From: Arachis hypogaea
Lineage: Eukaryota; Streptophyta; Magnoliopsida; Fabales; Fabaceae
NCBI RefSeq assembly: GCF_003086295.3
Contig: NC_092040.1
Location: 58,383,559-58,447,558, forward strand
Length of the DNA: 64,000 bases
Direction: 5' to 3'
Shown here: positions 11,953 through 22,985 of the stretch, one piece after another
Layout of the letters: the number at the start of each line of letters is the position of its first letter
How positions within the stretch are numbered: position 1 is the first letter of the stretch
The notes under the pieces: model-generated
Told to the model about the DNA's origin: nothing
Seen by the model: only the letters and a program-made list of their open reading frames with translations
Database searches by the model: none
Translations under genes and position numbers: made by a program

Positions 11953-12191
11953 GGCGTTTAAACGCCAGTAAGGAGCATCTGGCTGGCGTTTAACGCCAAA
12001 AAAGAGCATGAAGCTGGCGTTGAATGCCAAAAACAAGCAGCAGTCTGGCATTTAAATGCCAGGATTGCACCCTGAGGAGAGCTGGCATTAAACGCCAGAA
12101 ACAAGCAGCAAAGTGGCGTTTAACGCCAGAAACAAGCATAGAGTTGGTGTTTAACGCGAGAAACAAGCATCAGCCTGGCGTTAAACGCCAG
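11953..12191 (+). repeat. Array of GGCGTTTAACGCC palindromes, ~31-bp period
   Basis: Eight words start at 11953, 11985, 12016, 12047, 12084, 12115, 12146 and 12177, so the spacings are 32, 31, 31, 37, 31, 31 and 31 bp. The word varies (GGCGTTTAAACGCC, GGCATTTAAATGCC, GGCGTTAAACGCC) but most changes are matched on both arms, so the dyad is kept. The array lies in the untranslated spacer between protease and ORF2. Confidence 0.9.
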
Positions 12192-12717
12192 GATTGCACA
12201 CAGAGGGCATTTTACATGCCTAAAGGGTGCAGGGATGAGAAATCCTTGACACCTCAGGATCTTTGGACCCCACAGGATCACCTCAGGATCTGTGGACCCC
12301 ACAGGATCCCCACCTACCTTTTCCCTCTCTCTCTCACACCTTTTCATAACACTCTTCCCCAAACATCATTCACCAATCACCTCAATCACTCTTCCCCATC
12401 ACCTCTCACCACTCACATCCATCCTCTCTTCCCCAAAAATCCCACCTACCTTCAAATTCAAAATCTCTTTCCCACCCAAACCCACCCTAAATGATCGAAC
12501 CCCATTCCCTCTCCCTCCACTATATAAACCCCTTCATCCTTCTTCATTTTCACACAACACACCCTCTCTTCCCCCCTTGGCCGAAACCTACATCACTCTC
12601 CCTCTCCTCCATCTCTTCTTCTTCTTCATCTATTCTTTCTTCTTTTACTCAAAGATGAGCAACATTCTAAGTTTGGTGTGGCAAAAGCATAGCTTTTTTA
12701 TTTTTTCATAACCATTG

Positions 12718-13872
12718 ATGGCACCTAAGGCCGGAGAAACCTCTGGAAAGAGGAAAGAGAAGACAAAAGCTTTCACCTTCGAGTCATGGGAGATGGAGAG
12801 ATTCATCTCAAAAGCCCATCAAGACCACTTCTATGAAGTTGTGGCCAAGAAGAAGATGATCCCTGAGGTCCCTTTCATGCTCAAGAAAAATGAGTATTCG
12901 CAGATCCGACATGAGATCCAAAGAAGAGGTTGGGAAGTTCTTACCAACCCCATTCAACAAGTCGGAATCTTAATGGTTCAAGATTTCTATGCCAATGCAT
13001 GGATCACTAGGAACCATGATCAAAGTATGAACCCAAATCCAAAGAATTGGCTTACAATGGTTCGAGGGAAATGCTTAGATTTCAGTCCAGAGAATGTAAG
13101 GTTGGCATTCAACTTGCTTATGATGCAAGAAGATGCATGCCCCTACACTAGAAGGGTCAACTTTGATCAAAGGTTGGACCAAGTCCTCATGAACATATGT
13201 GTGAAAGGAGCTCAATGGAAAAGAGACTCAAAAGGCAAGCCAGTTCAATTGAAATGACTGGACCTTAAGCCTATGGCTAGAGGATGGTTGGAGTTCATCC
13301 AACGGTCCATCATCCCCACTAGCAATCGATCCGAAGTAACTGTGGATCGGGCCATCATGATCCATAGCATCATGAATGGAGAGGAAGTAGAAGTTCATGA
13401 AGTCATCCCTCTAGAACTCTACAAAATGGCCGAAAAGCCCTCCACCTTGGCAAGGCTAGCTTTTCCTCATCTCATTTGCCATCTATGCTACTCAGCTGGA
13501 GTTGTCATAGAAGGAGACATCCTCATTGAAGAGGACAAGCCCATCTCTAAGAAGAGGATGGAGCAAACAAGAGAACCCATTCATGGATCTCAAGAGACGC
13601 AAGAGGAAGCTCATCATCAAGAAATCCCTGAGATGCCTCAAGGGATGCACTTTCCTCCAAACAACTATTAGGAACATCTCAACACTTCTCTAGAAGGATT
13701 AAGTTATGACATGAACCAATTAAGGGTGAAACACCAAGAGCACTCCATCATTCTCAATGAGATTAGAGAAGATCAAAGAGCTGTGAGGGAGGAGCAACAA
13801 AGGCAAGGAAGAGACATAGAGGAGCTCAAGAACACCATTGGTCCTTCAAGGATAAGACGCCACCATCACTAA
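12718..13872 (+). pseudogene. ORF2 of element A (putative plant transposon protein family)
   Basis: One frame of 385 codons runs from ATG 12718 to TAA 13870-13872 and is interrupted by TGA at 13255 and TAG at 13669. It starts with a Lys-rich stretch. A globular core then holds the motifs RRGWEVL, ARGWLEFI and IPTSNRSEVT, which are shared almost residue for residue with the ORF at 55297-56427. A charged coiled-coil-like tail (residues ~335-375) ends in HHH. The family is known from Athila-like elements, where it sits in the env-like position (Pfam Transposase_32, from memory). Its function is not established. I see no clear signal peptide or membrane anchor. Confidence 0.75.
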
Positions 13873-14938
13873 GGTGGACTCATTCCTTAACTTCCTTGTT
13901 CTTATCTCTCTATTTTTCGGTTTTTAAGCTTCCTGTTTGTCTATATTTGTGTCTTTACTACATGATCATTAGTATTTAGTAACTATGTCTTAAGGCTATG
14001 AATACTTCCATGAATCCTTCACCTCTCTTAAATGAAAAATGTCTTTAATACAAAAGAACAAGAAGTACATGAGTTTCGAATTCATCCTTGAAATTAGTTT
14101 AATTATATTGATGTGGTGACAATACTTTTTGTTCTCTGAATGAATGCTTGAACAGTGCATATTTTTGATCTTATTGTTTATAAATGTTAAAATTGTTGGC
14201 TCTTGAAAGAATGATGAAAAAGGGAAATGTTATTGATGATCTGAAAAATCATAAAATTGATTCTTGAAGCAAGAAAAAGTAGTGAAGAACAAAGCTTGCG
14301 AAAAAAAGTGGTGAAAAAAATATATAAAAGAAAAAGAAAAAGCAAGCAGAAAAAGCCAATAGCCCTTAAAACCAAAAGGCAAGGGTAAAAAGGATCCAAG
14401 GCTTTGAGTATCAACGGATAGGAGGTCCCAAGGAAATAAAATCCAGGCCTAAGTGGCTAAATCAAGCTGTCCCTAACCATGTGCTTGTGGCATGCAGGTC
14501 CAAGTGAAAAGCTTGAGACTGAGTGGTTAAAGTCGTGATCCAAAGTAAAAAGAGTGTTCTTAAGAGCTCTGGACACTTCTAACTGGGGACTTTAGCAAAG
14601 CTGAGTCACAATCTGAAAAGGTTCACCCAGTCATGTGTCTGTGGCATTTATGTATCCGGTGGTAATGCTAGAAAACAAAGTGCTTAGGGCTACGGCCAAG
14701 ACTCATAAAAGTAGTTGTGTTCAAGAATCAACATACTTAACTAGGAGAATCAATAACACTATCTGAACTCTGAGTTCCTATGGATGCCAATCATTCTAAA
14801 CTTCAAAGGATAAAGTGAGATGCCAAAACTATTTAGAAGCAAAAAGCTACAAGTCCCGCTCATCTAATTAGAACTAATATTCATTGATATTTTGAGATTT
14901 ATAGTAAATTCTCTTCTTTTTATCCTATTTTATTTTCA
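13873..14938 (+). other. Untranslated 3' spacer of element A
   Basis: No coding frame is credible. Parts are related to the minus-strand sequence at 54600-55060 in element B (shared blocks around 14187-14600), so it is a common 3' region of the two elements. Confidence 0.65.
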
Positions 14939-14958
14939 GTTGCTTGAGGACAAGCAAC
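14939..14958 (+). promoter_or_regulatory. Hairpin GTTGCTTG-AGGA-CAAGCAAC beside the polypurine tract
   Basis: A perfect 8-bp stem with an AGGA tetraloop ends two bases before the polypurine-type tract. Hairpins with the same loop but other stems lie at 17562 and 22986 in the same position of another element family, and at 56481-56500 (minus) in element B. Confidence 0.75.
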
Positions 14959-14960
14959 AA

Positions 14961-14976
14961 TTTAAGTTTGGTGTTG
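14961..14976 (+). other. Polypurine-tract position of element A
   Basis: TTTAAGTTTGGTGTTG immediately precedes the 3' LTR start (14977), the place where plus-strand synthesis is primed. It is unusual in containing many T residues. Confidence 0.6.
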
Positions 14977-15087
14977 TGATGAGCGGATAATTTATACGCT
15001 TTTTGGCATTGTTTTTAGGCAGTTTTTAGTAGGATCTAGCTACTTTTAGGGATGTTTTTATTAGTTTTTATGCAAAATTTACATTTC
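14977..15087 (+). repeat. Truncated 3' LTR of element A
   Basis: It matches the first ~110 bp of the LTR at 6273, then switches near 15085-15090 to sequence like that at 20764, with a short CCAGA overlap at the junction. A deletion or recombination removed the remaining ~1.5 kb. Confidence 0.85.
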
Positions 15088-15997
15088 CAGAGAGTTAGGC
15101 GAGATTTATGCTAATGTTGTGCCTCCCGCCTAACCCTGCTCATGCGTACGCATGCATGACGCGTACACGTCCCTCTACTGATCTGCGCATCCACGTGTAA
15201 GCGTGGATGACATGTCCGCGTCGCCTTGCACCCTGCTTTTTGTCTTTTCTTCTTCTTTCTTCTTCTCCCTTTCTTCTTTCCTTCTTTTTTCTTTATACCT
15301 TCCTTCTCCTCTCCTCTCCCTTTCTTACTTTAGTCTTTACCCTCTCTAAAAAAAAGAGTTTTTTTCTCATCTTTCATTTTCATTTGTTGATTGCATTTGC
15401 ATACTTTTATTCTTTGCATTTCAATTTTGTTCCTATAGCTTGTTCTTCTTTTTCATTCTAAGTTTTCTATTTTAATAATGGTGTTTAATTATTTTACTCA
15501 ATTGTTGAGAATTTCTTGGTTATTTTGGTGCCTCCTGACTTGTTTGATATTGTTGGGTGAAGAAACTTTTAAAATCAATGCTCAATCTTTTATGATTCTT
15601 GCATCCTTTGTGCATTGATATGAACTTGCATGTCTTTCATGACTCACTTTTTCTTGTTTGAACTTGATGCTTTTGACTGCTTTTTATGCTTTGAATTTAC
15701 TCTTGCATCAAGTATTAGTTGATTTTCTCTTTGCCTATATTGCTTTCTCACTTACATGCGTAGCTAACACGTAGTGAGAACCCTACTTTTATTTGGCATT
15801 AGCCCCCACTTATATTCTTTTTGCTTTGATATCTTTGATATAGGCTTAATTTTATTTCTTTTTCTCTCTTTTTAGGTTGACCACCAAGAAGAAAAAAGGA
15901 AGAGTTTCTAAATGGGGCAACAAACAAGTTCATACGCACACCCTTTTGAAGAAGCTCATAAGTTATTTCAACCCATCCACCTTGCTCTTCTTTGCAT

Positions 15998-16049
15998 GCA
16001 CCGAGGACGGTGCAATCTTCAAGTGTATGGAGGTTCGGTCGATGACCGA
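15998..16049 (+). promoter_or_regulatory. Paired hairpins GCACCG-AGGA-CGGTGC and TCGGTC-GAT-GACCGA
   Basis: Two perfect 6-bp hairpins lie at 15998-16013 and 16035-16049, 21 bases apart. The identical pair occurs at 21748-21763 and 21785-21799 in the second copy. The first has the same AGGA loop as the hairpin near the polypurine tract. Confidence 0.7.
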
Positions 16050-17561
16050 TCTCCATGGGTAATAATTTCCTTTTCAACACCAACTCTTAGTTTTCCATGT
16101 TAGCTAGTTGTTGCATTGCATGATAGGTTGCATGTTAGTTATAATTTGTACATATTTTACCACTTCTTTCTTATTAGGACTACTTGGTTAGGGTGATGAT
16201 TTTTTTTCCAAGAAACTATTTTAGGGCACCCTACCAATTTGAAAAATTTTTGTTGAACTTGCTTGAAAGAATTTATTTTGGAACATGGGTTTGAGCTAAG
16301 AACACAAGCTAGTGAGATTTGAGCCTAATTGTGTGGTTACATCTTGTAACCACTTATTTCCCTTCTTGTGTGCAACTGTTCTCTTTCTATGATTGTAATT
16401 TTTGATTTATTTGATTCTTTATGTCCATTATTCCATGTATACATGCATTTATATGATTGAGGCCATCATTTCATTTAGCTCAGTTCCCCAAATAGCCTAC
16501 CTTTTACCTACCGTTGTTAGCCAACTTTGAGCCTACGATTAACCCACTTTATTCTTTAATTTAGCACATTACAAGCCTTAAAGAGGAAAACAATAAATGT
16601 CCTTTATTTGGATCTTTGGTTAGATTAGCCTAGTGAGTGTGAGTATCATTCAAGTGTGGGAAAACTTGGAACATTGGTTGGGATAAAAGGGTATTTTGTA
16701 TTTCTATCAAGAATTTAGAAAATTGGGTACATGCTCATGTATTAATTATATGTTAAACCATATGCATTGATGCCTTCGTATATACCTTATTGTGAAAAAT
16801 AAAAGAAAAAAATGATAAAGAAAAAGAAAAAACTATATGAATTAACAAAAAAATATAGAAAAAGAAAAAAAAAAGAAAAAAAAGAAAGAAAAAGAAAAAG
16901 AAAAAGCAATAAAAGGGGACAAAATGCCGCAAAGTAAAGATTAATAAAGATCAATGCATATGTGTGGTAATCAAAAGACAATGCATGAGTATGTAAAAAA
17001 GTGAAAGATGGGTAGTTAGGTTAGTTTTGAATTTGTATAGGTCATTGTATAGGTTAGGTGGGAAAGTCTTGGTTAATCAAAGCTTCAAATTCTAGTCCAC
17101 TTAACCATATATGATCCTACCTTGATCCTAACCCCATTACAACCTATGAATAAGTCCCCATGATGAATGTATGCATGCATTGAATAATTGTTGATTGTTA
17201 GATGAAAAACAAATCTTGGAAAGCATGATTAGGGGAGAATTGAGAGAATCGACCCTATACACTGGAGCGACTAGAGTGCAAACACTTCCGGTGAGGGTTC
17301 GATGCTTAATTCCTTGATTCCCAGCTTTCATGAGCGTTCTTCTTGAAAGTCTATTTGAACTTCATTTTTATACTTGAATTGGTATGATTCATGAATCGTC
17401 ATATGACTTTAGTCCTACCTGTTTATACATACTCTTGGAGGATTGATTTATTTTTAACCAAGTAGGTAGAATCATTTTGCATTTAGTTGCATTCATTTAG
17501 ATAGGATGCATATAGATAGGTTGCATGAATAAATGTCATACCCCTTGTTTCCTTCTTGGTT

Positions 17562-17599
17562 TAGCATGAGGACATGCTATGGTTTAAGTGTGGGGAGGT
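17562..17599 (+). promoter_or_regulatory. Hairpin TAGCATG-AGGA-CATGCTA and polypurine tract
   Basis: A 7-bp stem with an AGGA loop (17562-17579) is followed by the tract AAGTGTGGGGAGGT (17586-17599) that abuts the LTR start at 17600. The same arrangement is at 22986-23023. Confidence 0.8.
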
Positions 17600-19139
17600 T
17601 GATAAACCCCACTTTTAGGCTTTATCTTGTGTTGAATTTAGAGGGTTTTGTCAACTTTTCTCCCATTTATTCACTAAAATAGCATGGTTTTGTAAATTCT
17701 CCTTTAATTGTGCTTAAGAGTGAAAACATGCTTTTTTGGGTCTTAAAATAGCTAAATTTAATTCACTTTGATTCCATTAGATGCCTTGATATGTTTGTTA
17801 AGTGACTTCAGGATTGGGAGGCAAAGATTGGAATTGAGGGAATAAAGAAAAAGCATGTAGAAATGGAGAACTCATGAAGAAATGAAGGAATTGCAAAGCT
17901 GTCAATCCAGACCTCTTTGCACTTAATTGATCATAACTTGAGCTACAAAGATTTAAATGACAAGGTTCTAGTTGCGTTGGAAAGCTAACATATGTGGCTT
18001 CAAAATGATATAAGATTTGCTATAGTTTCCTGGCATTTAGGGATGCGTACGCATTGATGCTCGCACGTGACTCACTAAAGGCAACTTGTGGCCAGCGATT
18101 TTTGAAGCATTTTGGATCCAATCCAACTTATTTCTGATGCTATTTTACCCAAGGATTGAAGAGAGATAAGGCAATTAGTTAGATAGTTAGTTTTTGTTGA
18201 GTTTTATTAGGCTTTAGTTAGTTTTTAGAGAGAGAAGCTCTCTCTTCTCTCTAGAATTAGGATTAGGATTAGGTTTAATTCTTCTCTAGATCTAGGTTTA
18301 ATTAATGCTTTGATTTACTTTTCCTTTACAATTTCTTGTTCCTCTACTTCTCCTCTCTCTAGTTTGTACTTTACACCTTGTAATTCTTTACTTTTATGTT
18401 GATGCACTCTTGTTTCTTCTATTTCTCTTTTAATGCAATTTATGATTCATGTTCCTTTATTGTTAATTTGATTTGTTTATTGTTAATTTCTTGCTATTAG
18501 TAATTGTAGATTTACTTTTCTTGCAATTTTATCTTACTTTCTTTTGATGCCTTCCAAGTGTTTGATTAAATGCTTGAAAGGATGCTAGAGTAGAATTTTC
18601 TCCTCTTGGCTTAGGTTGAGTAATTGGTGACACTTGAGTTATCAAACTCTTTTGTTGATCGATAATTAGAAGTTGCTAATTGATTTGAATTCCAATAAAG
18701 CTAGTCTTTCCTTAGGAGTTGACTAGGACTTGAGGAATCAAATTGATTCATCCCCTTGACTTTCCTCCATAGTTAGAGGTTAACCAAGTGAAGCGAGGAG
18801 CAATTGTTGTCACAATTGATAAGGATAGCTAGGATAGGACTTCTAGTTCTCATATCTTGCCAAGAGCTTTTCTAGCTGTTGGTTTATTTCTTTTGCCATT
18901 TATATTTCTTGTCTCTTATCTTAAAAACCCCAAAGATACTTCATAGCCAATAACAAGAACACTTTACTGCAATTCCTAGGGAGAACGACTCAAGGTTTAA
19001 ATACTTCGGTTACTTTTATAGGGATTTGTTATTTGTGACAACCAAATTTTTGTATGAAAGGATTATTTTTCGTTTAGAAACTATACTTGCAACGAGAATT
19101 TATTGTGAAATTCTATACCACACAATAATCCGATCATTA
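17600..19139 (+). repeat. LTR, TGATAAACCCC family
   Basis: About 1540 bp, preceded by a polypurine tract, so it acts as the 3' LTR of the segment to its left. It belongs to the subtype of the LTR at 4632. No primer site follows: the sequence passes straight into gag-like coding (NNPIIKPPSYYEP), as also happens after the LTR at 4632. Confidence 0.85.
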
Positions 19140-20278
19140 AACCACCTTCTTATTATGAACCCTTTCTCCGAAATAATGAACCCTCCAATCCACCCCAAGC
19201 CCCAATGGACGATTCTCTCACTATGTTACTTCAAGGGCAAAGAGAAATGCAAAGGGAGACACTAGAATTCATGGCCGCCGTGGCCGAGGTAGTAAATCGA
19301 TTAGCCTCCCAATGTTTTAATACTCAAAGCAATCCCATGGTCACATGTGGAGAATCAAATGAAGTGAATAGCATGAAGGAGAGATTGAAAAATCCGGTGG
19401 AGAATGAGGAGTTAGATTTTGTATTGAAACAATTTGAGGAAGCTATGATTGTTGAAGAAGAGGAAGAAGTGGTTGAAGATTTTGGAGATGTTGAATGTTC
19501 ATGGGAATGTGGAACCTTAGAACCCTCTTCCACGAAGCTTGACATTGATGTTGAGGGGGGTGCGCAACTTCCAAAGCATATCATGGTTGAAAACTTTGAA
19601 GAGCTTGATCAAGAGATGGATTCAATCATTGATGAGTTTCTGTCTACAATTGAATCCTCTCCTATTGGACATGAAGTTGAAGTCATGGAAGAATGTGCAC
19701 AACCTCCCATACCCTTGGTGAGCAATGAAGAATAGATTTAATTGGAAGAGAGCTACTAAGAGGAAGAGGTTGAAATTGAAGAAGCTTGCAAAGAGGTGGA
19801 GATATTCAAGGAAGAGCACAAGGGAGTGGAACTTGCAAGATCATTGGGATCACCCCTTCCTAAGTCACCATCCTACACAATATTCAAGTAGGTAAAATTC
19901 TTATCCCTAAGCTTTACTTTCTCACTTGAATATGGTTTGATTGAAAATGATGGTCAACTTAGAGCTCTTTGTGGAGTTAAGAGTAGGAGAGAGTTGTGTA
20001 GTGGTTGGAAACATCACTCTAAGTTCATGATGGTTGCATGCTCAAAGTTGAATAGTAATGGTTGGTGTAGAAAAAAATTGCATGGGTTTAGAAAGTTGTT
20101 TGGAGGCTTCTTTAAGAATTCAAAGGTCATGCCACCCGGATGGACTCACAATGATCAACTTGAAGACGAGTGTAGAAACAAGATTTGGGATCTGGAAATA
20201 CAAGAGGATCAATTTTGGGAGCCTTTAACTTGTGTGGAAATCCATCAAGACTTGGAGCTATTAATCTTGAAGGATTGA
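19140..20278 (+). pseudogene. Acidic gag-like ORF of a non-autonomous element
   Basis: One frame runs from the LTR junction to TGA at 20276-20278 and is broken by four stops between 19733 and 19891. The only good internal start is ATG 19205 (MDDSLTMLLQGQ). The N-terminal half is strongly acidic (EEEEEVVEDF) with helical character. The C-terminal part holds a Cys/Trp-rich block (CGVKSRRELCSGW) and PPGWTHNDQL. I recognise no catalytic domain. It probably continues the Pro/Tyr-rich protein seen at 4178-6272. Confidence 0.55.
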
Positions 20279-20390
20279 GCATATTGAAAGTCCAAGCATT
20301 GGTGGATGTTCAAGGATGGATTCAAGCACAAGCCACCATGATGAGGAGCTCCCCATAAGTCCAACTTAAGGACTTAAACTAAAAGTGCTA

Positions 20391-20408
20391 GGTGGGAGAC
20401 ACCCCACC
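20391..20408 (+). promoter_or_regulatory. Hairpin GGTGGG-AGACAC-CCCACC after the gag-like ORF
   Basis: A 6-bp stem and 6-base loop, the same geometry and position (just after the coding region) as the element A hairpin at 11796, with different stem pairs. Confidence 0.65.
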
Positions 20409-21017
20409 ATGGTAAACTCTTTCCATTCTCTTGTATATATAATCAATAAATAAATTGAGTTGCCATTATTAGGTAGTTTTCTTCTTTGCATATTCTTATT
20501 TTAGTGTATTGGTTGCTAGTTTGTTTGAGTAGATTTATGCTTTAAGTTGTAGGTTAGTTGTTTTTGAATTGCATTTTGCGTGTAATGCAAGTTTTGTTTG
20601 TTTTGTCTTTGAAAATATTTCAAAAACTTAATGATTTTTATTAAATTTGAATTGTGGTTGCTTTAGAATGTTTATAGGTTAGGAGAGTGTTAAATTCTGT
20701 TTTTATGCTTTAAAAAAAAAATCACCCATGCTTATGCATCGATTTCACTTCCGCAACTCCTAGTACAAAACCAGAGAGTTATGCGAAAATTGTGCTGGTT
20801 TTGTGCGAAAAGCACAATCCACACGTAAGCATGGGTGACGCTTATGCGTGGATTGTCTCTGCTGCAATCCATGCTTAAGCATGGGTGACGCTTATGCGTG
20901 GATTGCACCCTGTTTTTCTCCTTTCTTCTTTCTTCTTCCTTCTTCTTTCCTTCTTCTTTCTTTCTACATTTCTTCTTTTCTCTTCTTCCTTTCTTACTTT
21001 TTTCTTTTTCCTCTCTT

Positions 21018-21019
<2 letters not shown>

Positions 21020-21092
<73 letters not shown>
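21020..21092. repeat. (AT)n microsatellite, 73 bp
   Basis: Uninterrupted AT dinucleotides within the non-coding 3' interior. Confidence 0.97.
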
Positions 21093-21097
<5 letters not shown>

Positions 21098-21747
21098 AAT
21101 AAAATATATATAAATTTATTTTTCTCATCTTTCAATTTCGTTTGTTTATTGCATTTGCATACTTTTATTTGTTGTATTTTAATTTTGTTTTTTATAGCTT
21201 GTTCTTATTATCTTTTCTATGTTTCTTATTTTAGTAATGGTGTTGAATTCTCTTACTCAATTGTTGAGAATTTCTTGGTTAGTTTTGGTGCCTCTTGACT
21301 TGTTTAATATTGATGGCTGATGAAACTTTTAAATCAATGCTTAATCTTTTACGACCTTTGTATTCTTTGTGCATAGACATGAACTTCTATTGTCTTTCAT
21401 GACCCATTCTTTCTTGTTTGAACTTGATGCTCAATATGCTCTTCATGCTTTGACTCTACTCTTGCATCAAGTCTTAATATGCCTTAGCTTATGTTGTTTT
21501 CTCACTCACATGCTTAGCTACCATGTAGTTGAGAACCTTACCCTTATTTGTCATTTTCTTCCGCCTATATTTTATTTTGATATCTTTGTTGTGGGCTTAA
21601 TTTTCTTTTTTTTTTCTTTCCTTTTAGGCTGGCCACCAAGAGGGAAAGGAAAAGCTTCTAAATGGGGCAACAAACAAGTTCGTCCGCACAATCCTTTGAA
21701 GAAGCTCATCAGTTATAGCAACTCGTCCACCTTGCTCTTCTTTGCAT

Positions 21748-21799
21748 GCACCGAGGACGGTGCAATCTTCAAGTGTGGGGAGGTTCGGTCGATGACCGA
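21748..21799 (+). promoter_or_regulatory. Paired hairpins, second copy
   Basis: Identical in stem and loop to the pair at 15998-16049, while the flanking sequence has changed. Confidence 0.7.
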
Positions 21800-22985
21800 C
21801 TTCCGTGGGTAACCACTTCCTTTCAACACCAATTCTTAATTTTCTTTATTAGATTAGTGGTTGCATTGCATGATAGGTTGCATGTTGGTTAGGATTTGTA
21901 CATATTTTACCACTTCTTTTTTATGTTAGGACTGCTTGGTTAGGGTGATGATTTCTTTTCCAAGAAACTATTTTTAGGGCACCCTACCAATTTTGAAAAT
22001 TTTTTTGGTGTTAAACTTGCTTGAAAGAATTTATTTTGGGACATGACTTTTTGAGCTAAGAACACTCAAGCCAGTGAGTTTTGAGCCTAATTGCATGGTT
22101 ACATCATATAACCACTTATTTTCATTCTTGTGTGCATTGTTCTCTTTCTATGATTGTAATCTTTGATTTGTTTGATTCTTTATGTCCATTATTCTATGTA
22201 TACATGCATTTATATGATTGAGGCCATCATTTTATTTAGCTCACTTATCCAAATAGCCTTACCTTTCATCAACCATTGTTAGCTAACTTTGAGCCTCTTT
22301 TAACCCCTTTTGTTCTTAATTTTAGCACATTACAAGCCTTAAAGCAAAAAATAATAAATATCCTTTATTTGAATCTTTGATTAGCTTAGGCTAGTGAGCG
22401 TGTGTATCATTTAAGTGTGGGAAAACTGTGAGAGCTTATGTTAATCAAAGATTCAAATTTTAAACTCACTTAATCATATACATCCTACCTTTACCCTAGC
22501 CCCATTACAACCTATGAATAAGTGCTCATGATAAATGTATGCATGCATTGAATAATTATTGATTGTTAGATGAAAAACAAATCTTGGAAAGCATGAGTAG
22601 AAGAGAATTGAGTGATCAACCCTATACACTCGAGCGACTAGAGTGCAAACACTTTCAGTGAGGGTTCGATACTCAATTCCTTGTTCTCGGCTTTCGTGAG
22701 CTTTCTTTTCGGTGAGGGTTCGATACTCAATTCATTGTTCTCGGCTTTCGTGAGCTTTCTTCTTGCAAGTCTATTTCTACTTCATTCTGATATTTGAATT
22801 GGTAGGATTCATGAATCATCATACTACTTAGCCCTACATGTTCATATATGTTCTTAGAGATTGATTTACTTTTAACCAAGTAGGTAGAATCATTTTGCAT
22901 TTAGTTGTATTCATATAGATAGGTGCATTTAGTTTATTTTGCATTGAATAAATGTTCATACCCATTTTTCTTGTCTTTCTTGGTT

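Larger units (their letters stand above)
6273..15087 (+). mobile_element. Element A: non-autonomous Athila-like LTR retrotransposon
   Basis: The order is 5' LTR (6273-7921), tRNA-Asp primer site, 1.5-kb AT-rich leader, gag, protease, a hairpin, a palindrome array, ORF2, a spacer, a hairpin plus polypurine tract, and a 3' LTR cut after ~110 bp. No reverse transcriptase, RNase H or integrase lies between the protease and the spacer, so it cannot move alone. Element B on the minus strand at the right of the window has the same LTR type, primer site, leader motif and ORF2 family, plus a pol gene. From memory this resembles the FIDEL/Feral group of Arachis. Confidence 0.85.
15088..17599 (+). other. 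3' interior of a TGATAAACCCC-type element (first copy)
   Basis: A mostly non-coding segment whose parts recur at 20764-23023. Features include GC-rich words with GCGTACGC and GCGTGGATG near 15130-15215, a T/C-rich tract, and a short region (15840-16070) conserved between the copies. An A-rich tract lies at 16800-16910, and a hairpin plus polypurine tract ends the segment. Short ORFs at 15877-16103 overlap the conserved region in two frames, and neither is convincing as a gene. Confidence 0.7.
20409..22985 (+). other. Non-coding 3' interior, second copy
   Basis: No credible gene. Palindromic or repeated words such as AAGCATGGGTGACGCTTATG lie at 20730-20910, followed by a T/C tract, an (AT)n tract, the paired hairpins at 21748-21799, and sequence parallel to 15500-17560. 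A short tandem duplication (TCGGTGAGGGTTCGATACTC-type, ~22660-22760) is unique to this copy. Confidence 0.7.

Noticed and set aside
11953..12191. CRISPR-like array (short palindromic repeats at ~31-bp spacing)
   Set aside because: The DNA is plant nuclear. The word is ~15 bp and variable, and the intervals are short and related to each other. No cas genes are present, and the same word occurs in LTRs and inside an ORF of retroelements.
15877..16103. Two small ORFs over the conserved block near 15900
   Set aside because: The block is conserved in a second copy but in different frames and with indels. The hairpins explain the conservation better.
20848..21298. Hydrophobic ORFs around the (AT)n tract
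   Set aside because: Ile-Tyr runs come from the dinucleotide repeat and the Phe/Leu/Ser runs from a T/C tract. There is no domain, and the parallel region at 15200 does not keep them.
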